Assembly (NCBI GenBank): GCA_030849465.1
Contig: JARVLF010000015.1
Span: 1,364,001-1,428,000, forward strand
Reading direction: 5' to 3'
Length of the DNA: 64,000 bases
From: Moesziomyces globuligerus
Lineage: Eukaryota > Basidiomycota > Ustilaginomycetes > Ustilaginales > Ustilaginaceae
A program made the translations under genes and the position numbers. Below the pieces are notes generated by a model, which had not been told where the DNA came from, made no database searches, and saw nothing but the letters and a program-made list of their open reading frames with translations. Each line of letters opens with the position of its first letter. Positions within the stretch are counted from its first letter, which is position 1. Of the stretch, positions 19,653 through 28,657 are shown in pieces.

Positions 19653-21057
19653 TGCGTCGTCGGATGAGTCGGGATCCGGCTCGTCGTCGTCGAGCTCGTC
19701 GACTGTCACCACCAACCCATACTGGTACGCCAACACGCAGTCGTTGAACCTCGCCCCGAGCAGCACCTCGAGCGCTGCGTCTGCCTCGCAGACCGGAGTC
19801 GACAGCAGCACCGGCAGCGCCGACACGGACACGTCCACGTCGTCTTCGTCGGGTGAAGTTGGATCTGGCACCGCTCCGGAAATGCCCACTACGATCGTGC
19901 CTTCCGCGTCCTCGTACGACCAGCCGGCTGACACGACGTCGATCGGCCTGCTGTTCAAGCAGGACATGAAGTGGACGTGGGTCATCTCGCAGGCGGACCT
20001 CACGGCGCAGATCTTTGCGTTTATGCCGGACCTGGTCGGCCACGCGGTGAGTCTCGAGTCGTCCAAGGTCTCGACGGTCAAGCTGGCCAGCTACTCGCCC
20101 GAGACGGGCAGTGGCGCTTCGAAGGCGACGCTGCCGACGGCCCGGACGCTGTACATGGCGTACGTGCCGAGCGCGAGCGTGGAGGATCTGCAGGCGATGA
20201 TCGCCAACACGTCGTCGCCCTTCTACACGTCGGCGGCGCCGGGCGCACCACAGCAGCTGGCGAGCCAGGTCGACCCTACGTTCAACATCCTCAGTGTGGC
20301 CGGCCAGGTGGCGGCGGGTGCCAAGCAGAACTCGACCTCGGGCAGCAGCAAGACCAAGGACGACTCTACGCTGCGCAACAGCCTCATCGGCGTGAGCTGC
20401 GGCCTGGCAGGTGCCTTTGCGCTCGTCGCGGCTGCGGTGATGTACCGCAAGAAGCAGAACGCCAAGGACGAGGTGGCTGCGGGTGGTGCGGGTGGCATCT
20501 CGCGCGCACAGACGATCCGTTCGTTCAGCGGAGGACTGCGCGAGACTTGGGCTCCGGATGCGCTCGACCAGCATCGCGCCATGGGCACTGCGGGCGAGAT
20601 GCAGCAGGTCTGGATGGCGGATGGCGGGCAGATGCCGGCGGCCGGACGTGCGGACGGATTCGGCGGATACGCGGCGGATCCGTTCCAGGATGCGGCGTAC
20701 CAGCACGAGGGCGCGTACGTGGCGATGAACCGGGCGAGTCGGATGACGGAGCGTTCGACCTACTCGGACGTAAGCCAGATGACCGAGGCGCAGCGCATCC
20801 AGTACGACTACGAGTCGTCGCGTCGCTCGTTCCACTCGACGTCGGAGCACTCGGGCAGCTCGCATAGCGGGCACAGCAACGAGTCGGCAGGGATGCTCTC
20901 GACGTACCAGGAGGACTACCGGGTGCCGAGGCAGAACACGAGCAACCACGCGTTTGGAGCAAGGGCCAACAGCGTCAGCCGCTCGCGCAGACGCGGCAGC
21001 GTGGCCAGCTCCACCATCGGTAGGCCCGAGATGATGAGCAACTCGGTGCTGCTCTGA
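18265..21057 (+). CDS. MSB2: Msb2-type signalling mucin, single-pass surface sensor
   Basis: The protein has 930 residues from ATG 18265, the first in-frame ATG. A signal peptide (about 1-28, LMLVSLHLVLFLAV) is followed by dibasic LSKR near residue 55, a possible Kex2 site. Residues about 100-640 are very rich in Ser, Thr and Pro, as in an O-glycosylated mucin domain, with pure Ser tracts near 455. Next comes a conserved extracellular block at about 555-690 (SIGLLFKQDMKW, QIFAFMPDLVG, TLYMAYVPS, DPTFNIL) like the membrane-proximal homology region of fungal Msb2. One transmembrane helix (about 708-728) ends in RKK, and a cytoplasmic tail of about 200 residues follows. Msb2 senses surface cues upstream of the filamentation/appressorium MAP-kinase pathway and, in smuts, acts in plant infection. 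The long, CT-rich leader suggests complex regulation. The conserved block makes Msb2 much likelier than a generic mucin. Confidence 0.85.
19618..19700 (+). repeat. In-frame TCG/TCA serine repeat in MSB2
   Basis: TCG/TCA trinucleotides encode a poly-Ser run in the mucin region. It is a likely site of length variation between strains. Confidence 0.7.
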
Positions 21058-21594
21058 GCGCTGCGCTGCATCTTGTTCCTTTTTTTCGTTTGTTCATGGA
21101 TTCGTCGTTTTGTTTTTGTTTTGTAACGGAACTTCAACACAAGGTTCGGCGGCAGGGCGGTCTTTGTTGGTCTGGATACCGACGGGACGGCAACGTGCGC
21201 TGTAATCATCCACACACACTCTCTTTTTTCAACCACTTTCGCTTTCCTGTCTTTCGGTTTCATGGCCTCTTGTCGCAGGGGTCTAGAAGAATCTACGTTC
21301 GTTTCGGGTCTCAAGGCGTGTGTATGGCATGTGTGATGTTGCAAGAGGATGTGCAGCGGAGATCGCCAGAGACGGGGCTGGAGCGATGGTTGATTTCAGC
21401 TCGAATGGGACCTGACGGGGCGTGTGTCTCTCGCCCGCCTCGCGACGATCTGAGACTGGGCTTAGACGACACACACTCTCATGCTGTGATCTGCTGGATC
21501 AACTCCAATGGGGGTGCGTGGATGGTACGTGTGTATTGCAAAGGCTTGTTTGAGAAGAGTGTCAACGATCTCTGTGCGTGGGGGGGGGGGGGGG
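21058..21594. other. Convergent spacer MSB2 / SEC11
   Basis: This holds the 3' flanks of both genes, with several T-rich stretches just after the MSB2 stop (21080-21125) that fit 3'-UTR sequence. The SEC11 side ends in a 15-G run (plus strand) that touches the SEC11 stop codon. No gene is seen. Confidence 0.5.
21580..21594 (-). repeat. 15-C run directly after the SEC11 stop codon
   Basis: On the coding strand the SEC11 TAG is followed immediately by 15 C residues, seen as G on the plus strand. It is a slippage-prone tract at the very start of the 3' UTR. Confidence 0.85.
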
Positions 21595-22212
21595 CTATTC
21601 TTTTTGCAAGAGGAGCGAGAGGGCCATGATGGCGAGCAGCGCGTACTTGAGTTTGGGATAGTCGTTCAGGGCGATGGTCACGTAGCCCACGTACGGCATA
21701 TACCTGATCCAACGTCATGGAAGCCGACAAACGTTTCAAGCGCATCAGTATACCTGCTCTTCCTTTGCTCATGGTGTAGTGATGACGTACCCTCTGACCT
21801 TGCCTACCATGTTGGATCTACGCATCCAGCGGGCGCCGTTGTAGAGGGCGATGTCGTCCGACTCGTTGTTGTCGCCCTTTGTGAGGATGAGTTGATCGCC
21901 GTCGGGCGCATCGTGCGTCTCGATGATCCTGTGAACGATGGGGATGTCGGCGCCAGGCACCTTGTAGACCGGAATATCGCCGACCTTGAGCGGCCCACTG
22001 GGCATCGAGAGGAAGAGAAGATCGCCACGGTAGAATGCCGGTTCCATCGATCCGGACAGCACGACGACGACGGGCGACTCGGTATCCGTCAGCACCGAAA
22101 GACCCTTCCACATGGCCAGCGCCGTCGAGACGACCGAGATAAAGTTGAGCACCTGAAACAGCACCGACCGCACACCCTGGCGGCGCAACGACGCAAGCTC
22201 CTCCGCAAACAT
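21595..22212 (-). CDS. SEC11: SEC11, catalytic subunit of the ER signal peptidase complex (2 exons)
   Basis: Exon 1 is 22212-21791 and exon 2 is 21703-21595; together they encode 176 residues. The 87-bp intron has GTACGT and CAG ends. Without splicing the frame stops soon after the donor and loses the conserved end; spliced, it continues [20 protein letters not shown] and ends in a hydrophobic [11 protein letters not shown], as in the Sec11 family. One N-terminal membrane segment lies at about 19-40. Peptidase S26 motifs are present: SGSMEP with nucleophile Ser55, VHRI with His94 in the place of the bacterial Lys, and KGDNN with Asp114, followed by DD119-120. The enzyme cleaves signal peptides in the ER lumen. 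The chosen ATG gives the usual family N-terminus. Confidence 0.95.
21704..21790 (-). other. SEC11 intron
   Basis: This 87-bp GT-AG intron splits a Gly codon. It was chosen because joining its edges restores the conserved Sec11 C-terminus in frame. Confidence 0.92.
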
Positions 22213-22717
22213 CCCTGCTGCTGCTGCTAGAAAGGGGGGGGAAGGATGGGAAAGGAAAGGTGTGAAGGGGAAGAGGGGAGGTGGGAGGGTAAAAAGGGGT
22301 CCACTTCCGAAAAGGTCGGCGGAGGCGGCGGCGGCGGCGTCGGGAAGGGCCTCCGACGTGTCACTTTTGAGAAGCGGCTTGAGCGCTAGAATGATGGGGC
22401 CCGATTATCGGGCGAGGGGGTATGCGCGTTGGGAGCTGTTGTTCTGCATCTGCAGGCTGCTGTATGGGAGACTGCACCCTGAATTCATTCAGACGCGCCC
22501 GCCTTAAGCCCCAAAGCGTTCTCCGCGGCTAGCCCTTCGCCTCGCCTTGATCCGGCTCCACTTGTAGCCTGCACGCCTCTGCTCTACATCTTCCTTTGTT
22601 CGGACAACAACCATCTTCACCAACCCAACAAAGCCTCTCGCTCTCTCGCCATCGACGCTTTGGACTCCTCGCACTGCCCGCCTTCCACCTTGACCCCTTT
22701 CGCAGCGCAGGCAAGAC
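22213..22717. promoter_or_regulatory. Divergent promoter: SEC11 (-) / Rad60-like (+)
   Basis: This is 505 bp between divergent starts. The SEC11-proximal part (22225-22300) is purine-rich on the plus strand, giving a CT-rich SEC11 leader. The Rad60-like side is CT-rich near 22600-22700, typical of leaders in this window. No gene is seen. Confidence 0.5.
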
Positions 22718-23941
22718 ATGGACGATGAGTTCGAGTTCTTCACCCGAAGGCCGCTCAAGAAGACGCGGTCGAAACCCAAATCGCATTGCATCCTAGCCAA
22801 CGGCGGCTCATCGACCGACCCTTCCTCGTCGGCTGGACCGTCTGCACTGCCAGCAAGCAGCCTGTCGGAGGCGCCCGTCTCGATCGGCGACGAGGACGAC
22901 GATGACACGATGGTCTCGAGCAGCGATGGCGATGTCGGCAGCGACGACAGCGACGAGTCGGCGAGGCGGCGCGCCAAGCGGCGAAAGAAGAAGCACGCAA
23001 AGACGCTGCCCGCGTGGGCTTCCCAAGCCGGCTACCGCGCGCCGTCGCTGGACCTGCCACCGCCCTCGTCGTCGGCGACGCAGTGGAGCGATTCGCGTTC
23101 GGCAGCGTCCACCACGCTCACCGAGCCCAAGGCTGCAGCCAGCACCGAGGCGACGCCACGCGGGGCGCGGTCGAGAGGCGAGAGCCTGACCCCGCCGCCT
23201 CCACCCTCGCCCGAGAAGCTGTCGATGGCGCGCGACTTGGTGTCCAAGGTCATCGGCTCCAAATTCAGCCAGGCAACGACGGCGCCCGTGGTGGATGTCA
23301 GGGAGGGGCGTAGATTACGTAGCTCAGCAACTCCAGGTGCCATGCCGGCTGGCGCGTTGGTGGACGAGGTGGAGCAGCCGATTCATTGGGATCCGGATCT
23401 GGCGCGGTTGATGCGCGGAGAGGACAAACGACACTTGCGCGAACAGGCGAGGAAGGAACAGCAGGAACGGGACGAACGCCGCAGACAACGCCAACGCTCC
23501 ACCGCCCGAACTCAACCACCAGCGTCTCAGTCCAATGGCTGGGTGGTGGAAGACGGCGATAGCGATGCGAGCATCGAGCACGTCCCGCGCCCTACCGCTG
23601 CCTCGAGCCCGAGCAAGAAGAAGAAGGCGGTCGACGTGCCCGTGGTGGTGTTGGATTCCTCGGACGACGAATCTGCAGCGCCCGCAGCGGCGAACCAGGA
23701 GCAGGAGCAAGAGACGCTCAGTCTGACGCTGCAGAGCAAGCTCGGCTCGCTCCAGGTGACGGTGACGCCGACGACCAAACTCGCCACGGTCCTCGCGTAT
23801 TTCCTCTCGCACCATCCGCAGGTCAACGTGCCCGTCGAGAGGATGTCGGCGAGGTTCGATGGGTTCGGCTTCAAGCATAGCCAGACGGTGGGTGAGATGG
23901 ATGTCGAGGATGCAGATCAGGTCGAAATCACCTGGCCGTAA
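22718..23941 (+). CDS. Rad60/Esc2/NIP45-type protein with C-terminal SUMO-like domain
   Basis: The protein has 407 residues and no intron. The N-terminus (DEFEFFTRRPLKKTR) and an acidic, Ser-rich region (about 45-85) followed by a basic RRRAKRRKKKH stretch look nuclear. Around residue 305-316 the sequence VPVVVLDSSDDE fits a SUMO-interacting motif: a hydrophobic core followed by acidic and Ser residues. The last 85 residues, from LSLTLQSKLGSLQV through RFDGFGFKHSQTVGEMDVEDADQ, form a ubiquitin-like fold of the Rad60-SLD type. Members of this family act with Ubc9 and SUMO ligases in genome stability and replication-fork repair. S. pombe Rad60 has two SUMO-like domains; I recognise only the C-terminal one here. 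Orthology to Rad60 versus Esc2 is not resolved. Confidence 0.8.
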   Translation: MDDEFEFFTRRPLKKTRSKPKSHCILANGGSSTDPSSSAGPSALPASSLSEAPVSIGDEDDDDTMVSSSDGDVGSDDSDESARRRAKRRKKKHAKTLPAWASQAGYRAPSLDLPPPSSSATQWSDSRSAASTTLTEPKAAASTEATPRGARSRGESLTPPPPPSPEKLSMARDLVSKVIGSKFSQATTAPVVDVREGRRLRSSATPGAMPAGALVDEVEQPIHWDPDLARLMRGEDKRHLREQARKEQQERDERRRQRQRSTARTQPPASQSNGWVVEDGDSDASIEHVPRPTAASSPSKKKKAVDVPVVVLDSSDDESAAPAAANQEQEQETLSLTLQSKLGSLQVTVTPTTKLATVLAYFLSHHPQVNVPVERMSARFDGFGFKHSQTVGEMDVEDADQVEITWP

Positions 23942-24109
23942 GCCAGTGTCGCAAGAAAGCAGATTGGGATATCGGGTGTATGAAACGGAGGTGTGTGGTA
24001 CAAATACAGACCCGACACATCACAGCACTGCGATAGAGAAACAGGCAGGCGCTACGACGAGAAGAGTGAGACTAAAACAAAGCAAGGGATTCAACGGTGT
24101 GATGGGTGG

Positions 24110-25429
24110 TTAGATGATGATGCGGCCCTGGTCGTCGCACTTTACGAGGCCGAGGCAGCAGTCGTGTTCCGAGGTGTCGGTTGCAGAGCTGGCGTTTTGG
24201 GAGGTGCGCATATCGAATGCGATGCCGAGAGGTGCTGGTGCGGACCACGCCTCGTCGTTCGGAGCTGGTTCGACTGGCCTGGTTGGGCGGCAATTCGAAA
24301 TCTTTCCTGGCGGAGTGCACGATTTGACCTCGGCCGACTGTTCTGGCTTGCTCGGACAGCAGCTCGACTTTCCGATCGGTGCACACGCTGTCTTGTCCAC
24401 GCCGCGACCTGCCTCGTACGGCCCGGACGCCACGGAGGCACGCGGGGATGCGACCGACCTGACGCGCGGCGAGTGCAGAGGCGACGGAGGCGGCTGATAC
24501 GGCGAGGCGGCCCAGTCATCGCGCCTCCTCGGCGGCTCGGGAGCGATGGGCGGCAGCTGGGTCGCATAGCGCGCGGGCGACATGGCCGATGGTGGCGGCA
24601 ACCGCGCCGAGCCCGTCGACGTCTGCCTCCCCGACCTCCTGCTGCGGTGCACGCCACCCTCGCCCGAACTCGGCGCAGGGCTGTAGCCGGCATGCGAATG
24701 GCGCGGACTGTACCCCGCCGACGGCGGCGTCGGCGCACCCATGACCGTCGACGGACTCGGCGAAGCCCACGCCCCCGTCGTCGTCCTCCTCGTCGTCGCC
24801 ACCCCCTCGTATGCGGGCGGCGAGCCCGCCGCCGAACCAGGCGCGAAGAAGTTCGTCGTCATATGGACCCCCGTCGGTCCCGCCGGTCCTGGCGAGGTGT
24901 AGTCCTCCGCACGATGCGGATACGTCTCGGCAGCTCGGACGCGCTTGGCGTAGCGTGCGTCGTCCGGGGGCAGATCGGAAGGCGCGAGCGCGGGCGAGGC
25001 TAGGTGCGCCGGCACGGGCAGATGGTGGTAGTGCAGCACGGAGCGGAGCGAGCGAACCGCGTGCTGGAGCTGTGCTATCTGCGCGTCGACGTGCGCCGCC
25101 GCGAGCGCCAGCTGCCGATTCGCCTGCAGGACGGGCGCGCAGCTCTCGCACGTCGGCGGCTGCGACGTCGGCGTCGACGCCGCTGCGCTCACCGCGGGCA
25201 ACGACGAGCTGCCGCTGGTACCAACGCTGCTGCTGCTGTTGCTCGGGCTTCGAGGCGAGTGCGTGTCGGCGTGGACGAGCTGGCGCAGCTTGGCGTTCTC
25301 CTCGGTGAGCTGCTTGACGGCGAGCTCGAGGCTGGCGAGATGCTCGGCCTTGCGCTGGCGAAAGGCGCGCTGGGTCTGGAGCGCGCGTGTCGGCTCGAGC
25401 GCCAGATTCGGTCGGCGCCCACGACCCAT
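24110..25429 (-). CDS. bZIP transcription factor with atypical basic region and Cys-rich C-terminus
   Basis: The protein has 439 residues from ATG 25429. The frame stays open further upstream but without an ATG. It begins MGRGRRPNLALEPTRALQTQ, followed by RAFRQRKAEHLASLE and a leucine-zipper-like continuation (residues about 14-50). QRAFR matches Yap/Pap1-type basic regions, but the position of the normally invariant Asn (as in NRxAQRAFR) is Ala. A second coiled segment with CESC lies at about 95-150. The middle is Ser/Pro-rich. The C-terminal quarter has clustered cysteines (Cys-Ala-Pro, SSCC, KSC, NC, DCCLGLVKC) that could be redox- or metal-responsive. It is a nuclear regulator; targets are unknown. 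Some basidiomycete bZIPs appear to share the Asn loss, so it may be a lineage class and not a defect. Confidence 0.8.
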   Translation of the reverse strand: MGRGRRPNLALEPTRALQTQRAFRQRKAEHLASLELAVKQLTEENAKLRQLVHADTHSPRSPSNSSSSVGTSGSSSLPAVSAAASTPTSQPPTCESCAPVLQANRQLALAAAHVDAQIAQLQHAVRSLRSVLHYHHLPVPAHLASPALAPSDLPPDDARYAKRVRAAETYPHRAEDYTSPGPAGPTGVHMTTNFFAPGSAAGSPPAYEGVATTRRTTTGAWASPSPSTVMGAPTPPSAGYSPRHSHAGYSPAPSSGEGGVHRSRRSGRQTSTGSARLPPPSAMSPARYATQLPPIAPEPPRRRDDWAASPYQPPPSPLHSPRVRSVASPRASVASGPYEAGRGVDKTACAPIGKSSCCPSKPEQSAEVKSCTPPGKISNCRPTRPVEPAPNDEAWSAPAPLGIAFDMRTSQNASSATDTSEHDCCLGLVKCDDQGRIII

Positions 25430-26578
25430 CTCTCGTTGCTGCCAGAGGTGTGTGCTGGGATCGGCAAGGGTAGAGGTGATTCGAAAGGGGCGATGGTGGT
25501 GGGTTGCACAGCGCGCCGCGAGCAGCCGATCCGAGTTGCGCCGCTCGGCAACGCGGCTTCGGTTGGCAAACGTGGTTCGCTCGCCGGGCGAAGGAGGGCG
25601 GGGCGGCAGCGAAAAGGGAAACCGAAACCGAAAGCGAAAGCGCCCGGCGGAGTTGGTGCATAAAGTGGCCGCCAACCCTGACTCGGTGCAAATTTCCCCC
25701 GCCGCCCGCGAGATCGCGAACTCGGGCTGAGTTCAGCTCCCAGCTCCCGATAAGAGAATCGGGAGCGGAGCCCGGATCGGTCAGGAACAGCCCACCGCCC
25801 AGAATCACCGCCGAAAGCAGCTCTAAAACAGCGCCCAACGCGCCAGATTTCCATTCCCACCCAAATCTAACTTAGCACCCAAATCTGGCACGGTCCAGGC
25901 GCACCAGATGCAGCAGCAGCAGCAGCAGCAGAGCGCGTAGCCAGACTTCGGTCTCACAAACGAGGCAGAGGGCGAGCGAGCGTGGGGAAAATCACAGCAG
26001 GCGGCCTGGGCTACAGAGGGGGCGTGCGTGCGTGACAGACAGAAAGACAGACAGCGCTGCACAACCGCAACGGCTCGCACGCATACTGTGCGGCCCGCAC
26101 GCGGATGGCTGCGATGCACAATAGTCACAGTCGCGAGGATGGGCGGCGGCTCGCCTCGGTGCGTTGGTAGCGCTCCGATCGGTGCGCTTCCGACGCATCA
26201 CTCCGCTGCCTTTGCCTTCCTTTCATCGCTCTGCTCGCTCTGCGCTCCCCCCTCTTTCCTTCCTCGCCTCAGCCAGCCCCGCTATTGTTCAGCGTGGATC
26301 GGCACAGCGCTTGCTCGTTTCCGAGTCTCGACTAAGAGGCTGCACGCTGCAGCGATCCTTGCGCATACTGCCTTTCCTCGAAACACTCTCGCCTTTGAGA
26401 GCGGCGCTAAGGCCTCTCGTCCACACGCTTGCACCGGCGCTGCACCTTCGACCAACCAGCTCGTGGCGCAACAGCATCCCGACCAGCCAGCGCTAAACCA
26501 GTTGCGCGTCCTCTTGCTCTCCACCACCACCGCCGCCACTACCACCACCACCACCGGTCCATCCGCGTTCGAGCTGCA
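25430..26578. promoter_or_regulatory. Divergent promoter: bZIP gene (-) / AGC kinase gene (+)
   Basis: This is 1.15 kb without a supported gene. It holds a (CAG)7 tract (25911-25931) and, directly before the kinase ATG, a CCA-rich leader (26521-26556). The open frames on both strands are low-complexity. Confidence 0.5.
25911..25931 (+). repeat. (CAG)7 trinucleotide tract, non-coding
   Basis: Seven CAG units lie about 480 bp upstream of the bZIP ATG and about 650 bp upstream of the AGC-kinase ATG. Confidence 0.85.
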
Positions 26579-28395
26579 ATGTCGTGGAAGCTAGGCAAGA
26601 GTAAGTACCATCATCCCTCCTCGTCGATGCATTCCGTATGTATGCGTGCTCACCCGCTCCTTTGCTGGCCGCAGAGTTCAAGGACGGCGCCAACCTCGGC
26701 GCGCGCACGCCGCTCGACCGCTCCGCCACGCCCACCCCAGGCAACCCGGGCACCGACCCGAGCGCCTCGTCGCCCGCATCCTCCTCCTCCAACCCCACCG
26801 CCTCGTCCGACGGCGCGCCCATCCCGCGCTCGGGCCTGCTCACCATCCGCGTCATCGATGCGCGCGGCCTCACTCTGCCCCCGGGCATGCCTACACCCCC
26901 CGCCGTCGCCCGCGCTCTCGCCATGTACAGCCCGCAGGCCAGCTCGCTCGCCCAATCGTTCGGCGGGCCAAATCGCGAAAACAGACAGAGCATGCAGCGC
27001 AAACAGTGCTGGTGGCTCCCTTACCTCGTCCTCGAGTTCGACAAGAACGAGATCCTCATCGACGCCATCGGCGGCGACATCCAGGGCCCCACCTGGATGT
27101 ACCGCGCCCACTTTGACGTATCCCGCATCTCCGAGATCAGCCTCCAGACCTACCTCCGCTCCGGCGACGGCCACAGCACCCACCAGCCCGAAGCCGCGCG
27201 CGACGGACAGGGCGACGACGTCATGGGCGTCAGCGACGTCTACCTCGGCGGCGTCAAGTTTGTCCCCGACTTTGAAAATCAGCGCGCTTCCGATGCATGG
27301 TATCCGCTCGCCGGCGGCAACGGTCAGATCCACGTCCAGGTCTCGTACCGCAGCGACTCGCGCAGCTCGCTCAACATGGACGCCTTTGAGCTGCTCAAGG
27401 TCATCGGCAAGGGCAGCTTCGGCAAGGTGATGCAGGTGCGCAAGCGCGACACGTCGCGAATCTATGCGCTCAAGACCATCCGCAAGGCGCACATTGTCTC
27501 GCGCTCCGAGGTGACGCATACGCTCGCCGAACGCACCGTGCTCGCCCAGGTCAACAACCCCTTTATCGTGCCGCTCAAGTTCTCCTTCCAGAGCCCCGAC
27601 AAGCTCTACCTCGTCCTCGCCTTCATCAACGGCGGCGAGCTCTTCCACCACCTCCAGCGCGAGGGCCGCTTCAACGAGGAGCGCTCGCGCTTCTACGCCG
27701 CCGAGCTTCTCTGCGCGCTCGAGCATCTGCACGGCTTCAACGTCGTCTACCGCGACCTCAAGCCCGAAAACATCCTTCTCGACTACACGGGCCACATTGC
27801 GCTCTGCGACTTTGGCCTCTGCAAGCTCAACATGGGCGACCAGGAGACCACAAACACCTTTTGCGGCACGCCCGAATACCTCTCGCCCGAGCTGCTGCTC
27901 GGACAGGGCTACACCAAGGCCGTCGACTGGTGGACGCTCGGCGTGCTCCTCTACGAGATGCTCACCGGTCTGCCGCCCTTCTACTCGGAAGACGTCAACG
28001 AGATGTACCGCAAGATCCTCCAGGACCCGCTCCGCTTTGGCGACGAGGTCTCGCCCGACGCGCGCCATCTGCTCACGCTCCTCCTAAACAGAGACCCCGC
28101 CCAGAGGCTCGGCAGCGGCCCGCACGGCGCCGCCGACATCAAGGCGCATCCCTTCTTTGCCAAGCACATTGACTGGAAGCTCCTCCTCGCGAAAAAGATC
28201 CCGCCGCCCTTCAAGCCCAGCGTCGCCTCGGCCATCGACACGAGCAACTTCGACCCCGAGTTCACCAACGAGCCCCCCATGGACAGCGTCGTCGACGACA
28301 GCCACATGCTCTCGGCCACCGTCCAGGAGCAGTTTGTCGGCTTCTCCTACAATGCACCCAACGCGCTCGGCGGCGGCGAGAGCTTGCGCGACTGA
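26579..28395 (+). CDS. YPK1: AGC protein kinase, Ypk1/Gad8/SGK type (2 exons)
   Basis: Exon 1 (26579-26600) encodes MSWKLGK; exon 2 is 26675-28395; the product has 580 residues. A C2-like N-terminal region runs about 60-240 (GLLTIRVIDARGL, LVLEFDKNEILID, GGVKFVPDF). The kinase domain starts near 245 with the glycine loop GKGSFGKV and the lysine motif YALKTIRK. It continues with VVYRDLKPEN (about 363), DFGLCKL (about 385) and the activation loop NTFCGTPEYLSPE, whose Thr is the PDK1 site. The C-terminal extension carries the hydrophobic motif FVGFSY near 560-565, the TORC2 site in this family. These kinases control sphingolipid synthesis, membrane stress and actin polarity at the plasma membrane. 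SEN34 follows on the same strand after 262 bp and is probably transcribed separately. Confidence 0.92.
26601..26674 (+). other. AGC kinase intron
   Basis: This 74-bp intron has GTAAGT and CCGCAG ends and sits after 22 coding bases. Joining it gives KLGKKFKDG in frame with the kinase. Confidence 0.85.
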
Positions 28396-28657
28396 GCACG
28401 CTAATGTTATTACGCTTTCGGTGCTGGTTTTGGCTGAGGTGGTACGCTGCGCAGTGAATTCTCGTGAAGGTCTGTGGAAGTGGTTTGAGCTGAGAAGGTG
28501 TTGTGTGGTGCGTGGTGGATGTGCGGAAGTCGGAAGTTTTGAGCGTTGATTTTTCGGCGCGGTGGCTTTTCTCCACCTGGCCGAAAACGGAGCTGGTTTG
28601 GGTTGCAACGCTTGACCACGAACCATTGGCACGGTGGGACGCACGGGTTTGGACGAG

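Noticed and set aside
19645..20949. 434-codon frame antisense to MSB2
   Set aside because: Arg-rich complement of Ser/Thr codons; no motif.
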